A DNA stretch of 63,204 nt from Streptomyces sp. SM10 (GTDB taxonomy: Bacteria > Actinomycetota > Actinomycetes > Streptomycetales > Streptomycetaceae): assembly GCF_002910915.1 (NCBI RefSeq), contig NZ_NEUF01000181.1, positions 1 through 63,204 of the forward strand. The letters run 5' to 3'. The number at the start of each line of letters is the position of its first letter. Position 1 is the stretch's first letter. The notes under the pieces are model-generated. The model was not told the origin of the DNA, did no database searches, and saw only the letters and a list, made by a program, of their open reading frames with translations. The position numbers and the translations under genes are program-made. This document shows, piece after piece, positions 42,880-51,802 of the stretch.

Positions 42880-43890
42880 GTGACCGTCGTCGGGCCGTTC
42901 GGACTGAGCGTGCGGGACCAGGCTCTTGAGGCCGATGTCCAGGCCGGTTTGGCCGCTGTCGAGGCGGGGCTGCTGGATGCCACCAAAAGCGAGGTCCCGT
43001 TCATCACGGAGGCCGCGCAGCACCTCGTCAGCGCGGGCGGCAAGCGCTTCCGGCCGCTGCTGGTGATGCTCGCGGCGCAGTTCGGTGACCCCGACGCGCC
43101 GGGCGTCGTGCCCTCGGCCGTGGTCGTCGAGCTGACGCACCTGGCGACGCTGTACCACGACGACGTGATGGACGAGGCGGACGTACGCCGCGGGGTGGAC
43201 AGCGCCAACACCCGCTGGGGCAACTCCGTCGCCGTCCTGACCGGCGACTTCCTCTTCGCCCGCGCCTCGCACATCCTGGCCGACCTCGGCCCGCTAGCCG
43301 TCCGCATCCAGGCGGAGGCGTTCGAACGCCTGGTCACCGGCCAGATCCTGGAGACCGCGGGCCCGCGCGACGGACGCGACCCCGTCGACCACTACCTGGA
43401 CGTGCTGAGCGGCAAGACGGGCTCGCTGGTCGCCGTCTCCGGCCGGTTCGGCGCCCTGATGGCGGGGGCCGACGAGTCGGTCGTCGACATCCTCACCCAG
43501 TACGGCGAACGCCTCGGCATCGCCTTCCAGCTCGCCGACGACGTCCTGGACATCGCCTCCGACTCCCACGAGTCGGGCAAGACGCCCGGCACCGACCTGC
43601 GCGAGGGCATCCCCACCCTGCCGGTCCTCCTCCTGCGCGCCCGGGCGGAGGCCGAGGGCCGTCCGGAGGACAAGGAGCTCGTGGCGCTGCTGGAGGGCGA
43701 CCTCGCCGACGACGCCCTGCTCGCCGAGGCGCTGCGCAGGCTGCGCGCCCACCCCGCGCTCGAACAGGCGCGCCGCGACACCGTCCGCTACGCCCAGGAG
43801 GCGCGGGCGACGCTGGCGCCGCTGCCCGAGTGCTACGCGAAGGCCGCGCTCGAGGAGCTGTGCGACGCCGTGGTGCACCGCGCGGGCTGA
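42880..43890 (+). CDS. long-chain polyprenyl diphosphate synthase
   Basis: The 336-residue trans-prenyltransferase has the first aspartate-rich motif DDVMD (94-98), the second DDVLD (220-224), and GGKRFRPLL. Residues before the first motif (HLATLYHDD) lack bulky chain-stoppers directly upstream, fitting long products such as heptaprenyl to nonaprenyl diphosphate. It may make the menaquinone tail, given the menaquinone genes in this window, but the chain length cannot be read from sequence. GTG start at 42880. Confidence 0.9.
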   Translation: MTVVGPFGLSVRDQALEADVQAGLAAVEAGLLDATKSEVPFITEAAQHLVSAGGKRFRPLLVMLAAQFGDPDAPGVVPSAVVVELTHLATLYHDDVMDEADVRRGVDSANTRWGNSVAVLTGDFLFARASHILADLGPLAVRIQAEAFERLVTGQILETAGPRDGRDPVDHYLDVLSGKTGSLVAVSGRFGALMAGADESVVDILTQYGERLGIAFQLADDVLDIASDSHESGKTPGTDLREGIPTLPVLLLRARAEAEGRPEDKELVALLEGDLADDALLAEALRRLRAHPALEQARRDTVRYAQEARATLAPLPECYAKAALEELCDAVVHRAG

Positions 43891-43898
43891 GCCGTACG

Positions 43899-43927
43899 GT
43901 CCACCGACCCCTAAGGGCTCGGTGGAC
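43899..43927. terminator. hairpin terminator after the polyprenyl synthase
   Basis: GTCCACCGA and TCGGTGGAC form a 9-bp stem with an inner CCC/GGG pairing, 8 bases after the stop codon. Confidence 0.7.
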
Positions 43928-44108
43928 GGTGCACTCCCGGGGTCATCCCGGAGAGGTAGGCACAGTTGCACCCGAGGGCTGACGCTTGTCCCCGCCCGAT
44001 TTGGTCAGATGGAGAACAACCACTCCTGACCACATCGGGTGAGAACGGCGGCGGGGAGTGGGCACGCTCAACGGGATGGCAGCCGCCGACCACGGAGGTA
44101 GAGCACAC

Positions 44109-45347
44109 ATGGCACCGAACGACAGCGCAGAGACCAACGGCGAGGCCACGGGCACTGTCGTGGGCCGCCGGAAGGCGGCGCGCTACATCGTCCCGTTCGC
44201 GGTGGCGGGGGTGGCGGCGGCGACGATCGGACTCGTCCCGGCCCTGGCGGACTCCGGAGACCCGGAGCTGCCGGACATCACCGCACAGGAACTCGTCGAG
44301 AAGATCGCCGCGTCGGACGAGGAGCAGCTCTCCGGCACGGTGAAGGTCAGCACCGACCTCGGCATCCCGTCGTTCGGCGGGCTCGCGGGCTCCTTCGCGC
44401 CGGGCGGCGGCGCGGGCTCGGGCTCGGGTGAGTCGGGCGCGGCCCCCGAGGCCAAGCTGATGGAGCTGGCGTCCGGGACGCACACGCTCCGGGTCGCGGC
44501 CGACGGCCCCGACAGGCAGCGCCTCTCGATCCTCGGCGAGGGCTCCGAGTACAGCCTCGTACACAACGGGGACGACGTCTGGGGCTACGACAGCGAGAGC
44601 AACGAGGTCTATCACGCGCGGTCCGACGGGCGCGCGGGCGGCAAGGCCGGGAAGCACAAGGCGCCGGAGGGGGTGCCCGCCACTCCCCGGCAGCTCGCCG
44701 AGGAGGCGCTCGCCGCCGCCGACGACACGACGTCCGTCACCGTCGACGGCACGGCGCAGGTCGCGGGGCGCGACGCCTACAAGCTCCTGATCAAGCCGAA
44801 GCAGTCCGGTTCGACGATCGGGTCCGTCACGGTCGCGGTCGACGCCTCGACCGGGCTGCCGCTGAAGTTCACTCTGGCCCCGAGCGGCGGCGGCAAGGCC
44901 GCGGTCGACGCCGGCTTCACCGAGGTCGACTTCGCGAAGCCCGCCGCCTCCTCCTTCACCTTCACCCCGCCCAAGGGTGCGAAGGTGACCGAGGCCGACG
45001 AGATGCGGGCCGAGGCGGAGAAGAAGGGTGCGCAGGGCAAGGCGCGGAAGGACCTCGGCGCACTGGAGGGCTTCCAGGGGCTCAACGTCATCGGTGAGGG
45101 CTGGAACGCCGTCGCCGAGATCGAGATCCCGGGCAGCGCGGGGATGCCCGCCCAGGGCTCCGGCGACATGCCCGCGCAGGCACAGCAGTTCCTGGACGCG
45201 CTCGGCGACAAGGTCACGGGCGACTTCGGCTCGGGCACGGTCTTCAAGACGCGCCTGGTGAACGCGCTGATGACGGACGACGGCAAGGTCTACGTCGGGG
45301 CGGTCACCGAGGACGCGCTCGTGAAGGCGGCCGACACCGCGAAGTAG
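44109..45347 (+). CDS. LolA-like membrane-anchored extracellular protein
   Basis: The 412-residue protein starts MAPNDSAETN, has a signal-anchor (about 26-47) and then a large extracellular region. Segments such as VHNGDDVWGYDSESNEVYH and VAVDASTGLPLKFTLAPSG resemble the LolA/LppX half-barrel seen in outer-membrane-lipoprotein carrier-like proteins of actinobacteria. Such folds carry lipids or lipoproteins, but no substrate is known here. GGAGGT precedes the ATG. A hairpin follows the stop and an ABC exporter gene pair lies downstream. Confidence 0.75.
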   Translation: MAPNDSAETNGEATGTVVGRRKAARYIVPFAVAGVAAATIGLVPALADSGDPELPDITAQELVEKIAASDEEQLSGTVKVSTDLGIPSFGGLAGSFAPGGGAGSGSGESGAAPEAKLMELASGTHTLRVAADGPDRQRLSILGEGSEYSLVHNGDDVWGYDSESNEVYHARSDGRAGGKAGKHKAPEGVPATPRQLAEEALAAADDTTSVTVDGTAQVAGRDAYKLLIKPKQSGSTIGSVTVAVDASTGLPLKFTLAPSGGGKAAVDAGFTEVDFAKPAASSFTFTPPKGAKVTEADEMRAEAEKKGAQGKARKDLGALEGFQGLNVIGEGWNAVAEIEIPGSAGMPAQGSGDMPAQAQQFLDALGDKVTGDFGSGTVFKTRLVNALMTDDGKVYVGAVTEDALVKAADTAK

Positions 45348-45364
45348 GACGCACCGCACGCCCC

Positions 45365-45393
45365 GCCCCGTCGTACGCTCCGTACGGCGGGGC
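45365..45393. terminator. hairpin terminator after the LolA-like gene
   Basis: A 13-base stem (GCCCCGTCGTACG with CGTACGGCGGGGC, one U-G pair in RNA) encloses a 3-base loop, 18 bases past the stop. Confidence 0.75.
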
Positions 45394-45474
45394 GGCCCGT
45401 GCGGCGGGGCGCCCGGTACGCGGCGCGGCCGGACACGGGCGCCGGACAGGGAGCGACGGGACCGGGGAGTGCGC

Positions 45475-46461
45475 ATGACCGAGACAGCGGCCGCCGCGGC
45501 GGCCACGGGGACGGGACCGGGGCCCGGCACCGTGATCGAGACGCGCGGGCTCACCAAGCGCTACCGGGGCGCCCAGCCGGCCGTCGACGGCCTCGACCTC
45601 ACCGTCCCCGCCGGCAGCGTCTTCGGCTTCCTGGGGCCCAACGGCTCCGGCAAGACCACCACGATCCGGATGCTCCTGGGGCTCATCGACGCCACCTCCG
45701 GAACCGCCCACGTCCTGGGGCGACCCATGCCCGCCGCCTCCCGCACGGTGCTCCCGCAGGTCGGCGCGCTCATCGAAGGGCCCGCCCTCTACGGGTTCCT
45801 GACGGGCCGCGACAATCTCGTGCGCTTCGACTCCGCAGACCCGACGGCCGATCCGCGTACCCGGCGCGCACGGGTGGAGAGCGCCCTGGAGCGCGTCGGC
45901 CTGGCCGCGGCGGCCGGCAAGAAGGCCAAGGCGTACTCGCTCGGGATGAAGCAGCGCCTCGGGCTCGCCGCCGCCCTGCTCCAGCCGCGCGGACTGCTCG
46001 TGCTCGACGAACCGACCAACGGCCTCGATCCGCAGGGCATGCGTGAGATCCGCACCCTGGTCCGGGAGCTGGCGGCCGAGGGCACCACCGTCTTCCTCTC
46101 CTCCCACCTGCTCGACGAGATCGAGCAGGTCTGCACCCACGCGGCGGTGATGGCCCGCGGCCGGCTCCTCGTCCAGGGGCCGGTCGCCGCACTCGCCGCG
46201 GACGCCAGGGGCAGGCTCGCCGTCACCACGCCCGACCCCGGTGACGCCGCCCGTGTCCTGACCGCACACGGGGCGACGGGGCTCGTGACCGACGGGGACC
46301 GGGTGAGCGCGGACGCGCCCCCGGGCGACGTGGAGCTCGCGGACCTCAACGCCGCCCTGGTGCGTGCCGGCGTCCGCGTACGCGCCTTCGGCGTCGAGCG
46401 GGCCTCGCTGGAGGACGCCTTCGTCGCACTCACCGGAGAGGGATTCGATGTCGCAGGCTGA
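45475..46461 (+). CDS. ABC transporter ATP-binding protein (CcmA/DrrA-like)
   Basis: The 328-residue ATPase has Walker A GPNGSGKTT, signature YSLGMKQRLGLA, Walker B LLVLDEPTNGLDP and the H-loop SSHLLDE. The C-terminal 100 residues form the extension seen in DrrA-type drug and lipid exporters. ATG at 45475 has GGGGAG upstream; a GTG two codons earlier is possible. The permease start overlaps its 3' end by 14 bases. Confidence 0.93.
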   Translation: MTETAAAAAATGTGPGPGTVIETRGLTKRYRGAQPAVDGLDLTVPAGSVFGFLGPNGSGKTTTIRMLLGLIDATSGTAHVLGRPMPAASRTVLPQVGALIEGPALYGFLTGRDNLVRFDSADPTADPRTRRARVESALERVGLAAAAGKKAKAYSLGMKQRLGLAAALLQPRGLLVLDEPTNGLDPQGMREIRTLVRELAAEGTTVFLSSHLLDEIEQVCTHAAVMARGRLLVQGPVAALAADARGRLAVTTPDPGDAARVLTAHGATGLVTDGDRVSADAPPGDVELADLNAALVRAGVRVRAFGVERASLEDAFVALTGEGFDVAG

Positions 46462-47335
46462 GCTCACGGCCGTACCCGCGCCACGCGTACCGCGCCGGGC
46501 GCGGTGGACCCTGGGGATCCTCCGCTCCGAGCTGACCACCATGCTCCGGCGGTGGCGCACCCTGGCCCTCCTCGGGGTGCTGGCCGCCGTGCCCGTCCTC
46601 ATCGGCGTCGCCCTCAGGATCGAGACGGGCGACGGATCGCGGGGCGGACCGGGCGGCGGGGGCGGTCCCGCCTTCCTCTCCCAGGTCGCCGGCAACGGTC
46701 TCTTCCTGGTCTTCGCCGCGCTCTCCGCGACCCTGCCCGTCTTCCTCCCGATGGCCGTCGGTGTCGTCGCGGGGGACTCCGTGGCCGGCGAGGCGAGCGG
46801 CGGCACGCTGCGCTACCTGCTGGTCGCCCCGGCGGGCCGCACCCGGCTGCTGCTCGCGAAGTACGCGTCGGTGCTGGTGTTCTGCCTGGTCGCCACCCTG
46901 GTCGTGGCGGCGTCGGCGCTCGCGGCCGGCCTGCTGCTCTTCCCCGTCGGGGAGGTCACGACGATCTCGGGGACCCGGATCGGCTTCGGCGAAGGGGTCC
47001 TGCGGGCGGGGCTGATCGCGGTCGCGGTGGCGGCGTCCCTCATCGGGTTCGCGGCGCTGGGCCTCTTCGCCTCGACCCTCACCGACAGCGGGATCGCGGC
47101 GATGGCGGCCACGGTCGGGGTGCTGATCACCGTGCAGATCCTGGACACCATGCCGCAGCTGGACGGGATCCACCCGTATCTCTTCCCGCACTACTGGATG
47201 TCCTTCACGGACCTTCTGCGCGACCCGGTCTACTGGGACGAGACGGTGAGGAACCTGGGCCTGCAGGCGTTGTACGCGGCGGTGTTCGGCTCTGCGGCCT
47301 GGGCGCGTTTCACGACGAAGGACATCAGCGTCTGA
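46448..47335 (+). CDS. ABC-2 type transporter permease
   Basis: The 295-residue protein has six membrane spans. After the first come AGDSVAGEASGGTLRYLLVAPAGRTRLLLAKY, with the ABC-2 coupling segment EASGGTLRYLL. The ATG at 46448 lies inside the end of the ATPase gene, so the two make one exporter. The substrate is unknown. The TetR regulator downstream may control it. Confidence 0.9.
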   Translation: MSQAELTAVPAPRVPRRARWTLGILRSELTTMLRRWRTLALLGVLAAVPVLIGVALRIETGDGSRGGPGGGGGPAFLSQVAGNGLFLVFAALSATLPVFLPMAVGVVAGDSVAGEASGGTLRYLLVAPAGRTRLLLAKYASVLVFCLVATLVVAASALAAGLLLFPVGEVTTISGTRIGFGEGVLRAGLIAVAVAASLIGFAALGLFASTLTDSGIAAMAATVGVLITVQILDTMPQLDGIHPYLFPHYWMSFTDLLRDPVYWDETVRNLGLQALYAAVFGSAAWARFTTKDISV

Positions 47336-47426
47336 GGGGGCACGGCATGGTCCGCCCGTACCGTCGGCCGGTCGAGCCGTCCCCCGATCGGCTCGTCGCG
47401 GCACGAACGGCACGAACGGTCTGCTG

Positions 47427-47453
47427 CGGAACGTCACGACACGGTACGTTCCG
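47427..47453. promoter_or_regulatory. candidate TetR operator
   Basis: CGGAACGT and ACGTTCCG form a perfect 8-bp inverted repeat around an 11-base spacer, about 80 bases before the TetR start. Size and symmetry suit a TetR dimer; binding is inferred. Confidence 0.45.
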
Positions 47454-47531
47454 TTTCCAGCCTGATCATTGTTCGACTTCTGGCGACGACCTGTCAACAA
47501 GCGGTGGACAGAATCCCCCTATGCTCACCGA

Positions 47532-48143
47532 ATGATCACATCGCCGAGTTCCCTGCGCCGCAGCGAGAAGTCGCGACGGGCGACGCTGGACGCAGCTCTG
47601 GAACTGTGCACGGAGAAGGGGTACGGACGGGTCACGGTCGAGGCCATCGCCGCCCGTGCCGGTGTGAGCAAGAAGACGATCTACCGGTGGTGGCCCTCGA
47701 AGGGCGCGGTGGTGCTGGAGGCGTTCGCCGGCGTGCTCGCCGGCGTCACACCGTTCATCGACACCGGTGACATCGAGGCGGACCTGCGGACCCACATCGG
47801 CAGTCTGGTGAAGCTGATGTCCACTCCGCCCTACGGCCCGGCCTACGCCGGGATCCTGTCGGAGATGCACCACGACGACGACCTCGCGCGGGCCGTCCGC
47901 GAGCAGCTCGTCGACCCCCGGGTCGACGCGGCCGTGGAGCGGCTGCGCCGCGCCCAGGAGCAGGGGCAGATCCCCGACGGCGCGGACCTTCCCCTCGCGG
48001 TGGAGATGCTCTACGGCCCCGTCTACTACCGCCACGTGCTGCGCAAGCCCGCCCAGGACGAGGTGACGGTCGCGACCCTCGTCTCCCACGTCCTGCGGTC
48101 CCTGGCCGCCGGGGGTGCACCGGGCCCGGGGCGCCTCGGCTGA
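47532..48143 (+). CDS. TetR-family transcriptional regulator
   Basis: The 203-residue regulator has the N-terminal helix-turn-helix VTVEAIAARAGVSKKTIYRWWPSKGAVV and a C-terminal dimer/ligand domain of the TetR_C type (LSEMHHDDDLARAVREQ). ATG at 47532 is chosen because upstream in-frame residues are not conserved in character. It follows the ABC exporter genes on the same strand, and a palindrome upstream may be its own operator. Confidence 0.88.
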   Translation: MITSPSSLRRSEKSRRATLDAALELCTEKGYGRVTVEAIAARAGVSKKTIYRWWPSKGAVVLEAFAGVLAGVTPFIDTGDIEADLRTHIGSLVKLMSTPPYGPAYAGILSEMHHDDDLARAVREQLVDPRVDAAVERLRRAQEQGQIPDGADLPLAVEMLYGPVYYRHVLRKPAQDEVTVATLVSHVLRSLAAGGAPGPGRLG

Positions 48144-48203
48144 AGAAGACACTTACTTGTGTACGCAGCACATCGGCGCGCGACGGGTCGAGTGGGGCGG
48201 TTT

Positions 48204-49013
48204 TCAGCCGAACAGGCGCTCCAGCACCACGGCCACCCCGTCCTCCTCGTGGGAGAGCGTGATCTCGTCGGCCTCGGCCCGGAGCTCGGCGTGGGCGTCG
48301 GCCATCGCCACGGTGTGGCCGCAGAGCCGGAACATCGGCAGATCGTTGGGCATGTCACCGAAGGCCACCGCCCCCGCCGGGTCGCGGTCCAGCAGCTCCG
48401 CGGCCCGTGAGACGCCGGTGCCCTTGTCCACGCCGTAGGGCGCCAGTTCCACCGTTCCCGGGCCCGCCATCGTGACGGATGCCAGATCGCCCACCGCGCC
48501 GCGGGCCGCCGCGGCCAGTTCGTCGTCGGTCAGCTCCGGGTGGCGTATCAGCACCTTGATGACGGGGGCCGTCCACAGGTCCTGGCGGCGGCCGGCCCGC
48601 TGGGCGGGGAGGGACGGGTGCGGCATCAGGTAACCCGGCTCGGTCAGGGTCCGGCCGTCGGTGCCGTCCTGGTCCACCGCGGCGAACACCTGCCCCACCT
48701 CGGCCTCGATCTTGCCGAGCGCGGCGTCGGCCAGCTCCCGGTCCAGCGTCACCGAGCCCAGCATCCGTGCCGCCCCGGCGTCGTACAGCTGCGCGCCCTG
48801 GCCGCAGACCACGAGGCCGTCGTAGCCGAGGTCCGTCAGCAGGGCGCGTATGCCGGGCACCGGACGGCCCGTGACGATCAGATGCCGCGCACCGGCGGAC
48901 GCGGCGCGGGCGAGGGCTGCACGGGAGCGAGGACTCACGGTGTCGTCGGAACGCAGCAGCGTGCCGTCCAGATCCGTGGCGACGAGGGTGTATGCGGCGG
49001 GTGGCGTGAACAT
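48204..49013 (-). CDS. HAD-superfamily Cof-type phosphatase
   Basis: The 269-residue protein has HAD motif I DLDGTLL near the N-terminus, motif II region IVTGRP, a lysine in GVDKGTGV and motif IV GDMPNDLPMF, with a Cof-type (IIB) cap. Such enzymes dephosphorylate sugar phosphates or cofactors; the substrate is unknown. ATG at 49013. It converges with the TetR gene. Confidence 0.88.
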   Translation of the reverse strand: MFTPPAAYTLVATDLDGTLLRSDDTVSPRSRAALARAASAGARHLIVTGRPVPGIRALLTDLGYDGLVVCGQGAQLYDAGAARMLGSVTLDRELADAALGKIEAEVGQVFAAVDQDGTDGRTLTEPGYLMPHPSLPAQRAGRRQDLWTAPVIKVLIRHPELTDDELAAAARGAVGDLASVTMAGPGTVELAPYGVDKGTGVSRAAELLDRDPAGAVAFGDMPNDLPMFRLCGHTVAMADAHAELRAEADEITLSHEEDGVAVVLERLFG

Positions 49014-49078
49014 GGGGTCAGCCTAGAGAGATCGCCCTGCCGCCGTACGCCGCTGACCTGCGAGGACGGTCGGGCCCG

Positions 49079-49528
49079 TCACTGGACGCAGAATTCGTTG
49101 CCCTCCGGGTCCAGAAGCACCTGCCAGGTCCCCCCGGGCTCCTCGACGAGCCGCAGCACGCTCGCGCCCAGACCCACCAGCCGGTCCGCCTCCTCCTCGC
49201 GCCGGCCGGGCGCCGCGTGGACGTCGATGTGGAGGCGGTTCTTCACCGTCTTGGTCTCCGGGACGCGCTGGAAGAGCAGCCGGCGGCCGAGCCCCGCACC
49301 GCTCTTCTCGTCGTAGGGGTCGTCCGGATGCCGCGCCGCGGCGAGATCGCGCCAGGCACGGCGGCCGTGCGGCTCGACCGTGTCGGCCTCGGTCACCACG
49401 CCGGCGCCGAGCAGCTCCTCGATCAGGACGCTGTTGTCCTCCACGAGGTAGCCGAGGGCCTCGGCCCAGAAATCGGCCTGGGCGTGCGGGTCGGTGGCAT
49501 CGATGACGAGCTTCCAGTGAAGAGTCAT
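49079..49528 (-). CDS. VOC-superfamily (glyoxalase-like) protein
   Basis: The 149-residue protein starts MTLHWKLVIDATDPHAQADFW and ends EEPGGTWQVLLDPEGNEFCVQ, the typical ends of the glyoxalase/bleomycin-resistance fold, with NRLHIDVHA in the middle. Members are metalloenzymes or binding proteins, and the function is not predictable here. The start at 49528 is set by the conserved N-terminus. Confidence 0.85.
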   Translation of the reverse strand: MTLHWKLVIDATDPHAQADFWAEALGYLVEDNSVLIEELLGAGVVTEADTVEPHGRRAWRDLAAARHPDDPYDEKSGAGLGRRLLFQRVPETKTVKNRLHIDVHAAPGRREEEADRLVGLGASVLRLVEEPGGTWQVLLDPEGNEFCVQ

Positions 49529-49654
49529 GAGAACCGTTTGTACTGGCTCGGTGAACGTCCCGGCAACGGGCACGCCGGAACCGGGGCCGATTCCTCGTAC
49601 ACCGCGGGAGGTGTGGGGGACCGGGGTGCTGCAGGGCCCGGCCGACCCGGGGTC

Positions 49655-50104
49655 TCAGTGCGGCGGGCAGGTCCCGCAGGTGTGCCCGCCGAGCGCCGTC
49701 AGCAGCTCCCCGGCCGCCGCGCTCACCGCCGGGTCGCCGTCGCCGGCCAGCCGCTCGGCCGTCGGCAGGCCCGCCAGGACCGCCAGATGGGCACCCCTGG
49801 TCCACTCCGGGTGGTGCGCATGGCCGTGGGCGAGGATCGTCCCCAGCAGTCCGAGCACCCCGGCCCGGTCCTTCACGGTGTCCATGGCGGCGAGTTCCCA
49901 CAGGAACGGCACGGCGGCGACCGTCGCGTCGAAGACGGCCAGGGCGCCGATCCACTGCCCCAGATCGCTCAGCGCGTCCTCGGCCGATTCACTGTCGCCC
50001 CAGGCGATCCGCGACAGCATCCCGGGGATCTGCGAGGCGGAGCCCTGGGCATGGCGCAGCTCATGCCACTGCACGTGCCGCATGTCCCTCAGGATCGTCC
50101 CCAT
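49655..50104 (-). CDS. hypothetical protein, mostly helical
   Basis: Not recognised. The 149-residue product is helical and hydrophobic in repeats (IGALAVFDATVAAVPFLWELAA and similar), suggesting a HEAT-like or armadillo-like stack, and ends GGHTCGTCPPH with a CxxC pair near the C-terminus. The ATG at 50104 is chosen; a TTG at 50116 directly after the monooxygenase stop is also possible with AAAGG upstream. It is probably co-transcribed with the monooxygenase. Confidence 0.6.
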   Translation of the reverse strand: MGTILRDMRHVQWHELRHAQGSASQIPGMLSRIAWGDSESAEDALSDLGQWIGALAVFDATVAAVPFLWELAAMDTVKDRAGVLGLLGTILAHGHAHHPEWTRGAHLAVLAGLPTAERLAGDGDPAVSAAAGELLTALGGHTCGTCPPH

Positions 50105-50116
50105 CCGGGCACTCAA

Positions 50117-51733
50117 TCAGCCTTTGCCAGTGCCGTCCACCATGCCTGCCACACTCATCGGATCCGGCTCCCGGGCCCTGTCCAGCACCTCCAGATACCG
50201 CCGTACATCGTCGAACCCCTCCGTGTCGGAGATCAGGCCCACATGGTTGTCGGGGCGGACCACGACGACGGTGTCCCGGCCGATGCCGTAGGCCGCGCGG
50301 GCCGCCCCGTCCCGGTCGTGCAGGGCGTCCGGACCTGCGGCGGCCGTCCCCGGTCCCATGGCCCCGGCGGCGTACACGCGCACGGCGCGCACCGCGTCGC
50401 CATGGGCCCCGGCGGCCTCCCGCAGCGCCTGCTCGGTGCCGGCCCCGAAGCCCAGCACGGTGAGGTGCGGCCCGGCGAAGGTGCGGAAGAGGCGGGTGGG
50501 CTCACCGGTCGCCGCCACGGCGCACGGGGCGTCCGGGGCGCGGTCGCCGGAGCGCAGGGCGCCGCCGCCCCCGGGGCGGGCGAGTGAGCTCCACCGGTAG
50601 TCGCGGTCGAGCCCGTTCGTCGAGGGTGTGATCGCGCTGTCCAGCCCGCCGCCCGGCCTCCTGATCGCCTCCAGGGTGGCCCGCAGCCGGTCCGAGGTCA
50701 GGTCCAGCGTCCAGGCGGCGACCGGAAGGCGCTCCTCCTCGTAGGTGTCCAGCAGCTCCTCGCCCGCCCGCCCGCGCACCACCTGGGCGAGCTTCCAGCC
50801 CAGGTTGAAGGCGTCCTGGATGCCGGTGTTCATGCCCAGCCCGCCGGCGATCGCGTGCACATGGGCGGCGTCCCCGGCCAGCAGGACCCTGCCCGCCCGG
50901 TAGCGGTCCGCCATGCGCACGTTGACGCGGTACGTCGAGAGCAGCGTGGCCTCGGTGAGTCGGGCGGCCGGGAGCCGGGTGTGCCGGGCGAAGAGCCGCC
51001 GGAAACCGTCGGGGGTGGGGGCGAGGGGGCGCCCGTCGGCGTCCCGCTCGGGGCCCGCCTGGAACCACCAGCCCGCCCGGGTCCCGGGGATGGGGCAGAG
51101 CATGACCGCGCCGTCCTCGTCGAACCACTGGTGCCAGACGCCCCGGTCCAGGACGCCCGGAGTGATCTCGACATCGCCGCAGACCATCACCTGTTCCTCG
51201 GCCGTCTCGCCGTCGAACGGGATGCCGAGCAGTTTCCGTACGCGGCTGTGGGCGCCGTCGCAGCCGACGACGTAACGGGCCGGGGCGCTGGAGCCGTCGG
51301 CGCAGGCGACGGTCACCGAGGTGCCGCCGTCGGTGAGGCCCACCACCTCGGTATCCGTCTCCACGGCCACGCCGTACCCGGCGAGGCGGTCGCGCAGGAT
51401 CTCCTCCAGCCTCCACTGCGCGATCAGCCGGCCCCGGTCGTAGGGGGCGTCCGGTGTCGGCGCGGACCCGGCGTGCGGGTCCGCGTCCGCGACGGCCGCC
51501 CCGTCGCGGTACTTCCGCATCGGGAGCGGCGCCGAGCCTGCCGCCAGCACCGCCTCGACGACGCCCAGGTCCTCCAGCACCTCCAGGGAGCGGGGGTTGG
51601 GCCCCTTCGACCGCGAGCTGCGCGGATGTGCGGGCGACCTGTCCACGATCCGTACGGTGAGGCCGCGCCGGGCCAGATCGCACGCCAGGGTCAGTCCGGT
51701 CGGGCCCGCGCCCACGATCAGTACGTCGGTCAT
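50117..51733 (-). CDS. FAD-dependent aromatic-ring monooxygenase (PheA/TfdB family)
   Basis: The 538-residue flavoprotein has GAGPTGLTLACDLARRG near the N-terminus, the DG motif in VGCDGAHSRVRKLLG and the GD motif in GRVLLAGDAAHVHAIAGGLGMN (key part AGDAAHVH). A C-terminal thioredoxin-like domain completes the aromatic hydroxylase family layout, as in pentachlorophenol or tetracycline-type hydroxylases. The substrate is unknown. ATG at 51733. No polyketide genes are nearby, so a catabolic or resistance role is equally possible. Confidence 0.88.
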   Translation of the reverse strand: MTDVLIVGAGPTGLTLACDLARRGLTVRIVDRSPAHPRSSRSKGPNPRSLEVLEDLGVVEAVLAAGSAPLPMRKYRDGAAVADADPHAGSAPTPDAPYDRGRLIAQWRLEEILRDRLAGYGVAVETDTEVVGLTDGGTSVTVACADGSSAPARYVVGCDGAHSRVRKLLGIPFDGETAEEQVMVCGDVEITPGVLDRGVWHQWFDEDGAVMLCPIPGTRAGWWFQAGPERDADGRPLAPTPDGFRRLFARHTRLPAARLTEATLLSTYRVNVRMADRYRAGRVLLAGDAAHVHAIAGGLGMNTGIQDAFNLGWKLAQVVRGRAGEELLDTYEEERLPVAAWTLDLTSDRLRATLEAIRRPGGGLDSAITPSTNGLDRDYRWSSLARPGGGGALRSGDRAPDAPCAVAATGEPTRLFRTFAGPHLTVLGFGAGTEQALREAAGAHGDAVRAVRVYAAGAMGPGTAAAGPDALHDRDGAARAAYGIGRDTVVVVRPDNHVGLISDTEGFDDVRRYLEVLDRAREPDPMSVAGMVDGTGKG

Positions 51734-51802
51734 GCCTGCTCCTCGGTTCGCTCGTCCTGCGGAACAGGAAATCGCAACCGAGTAAGAAAAGCAACCTGGT
51801 AA

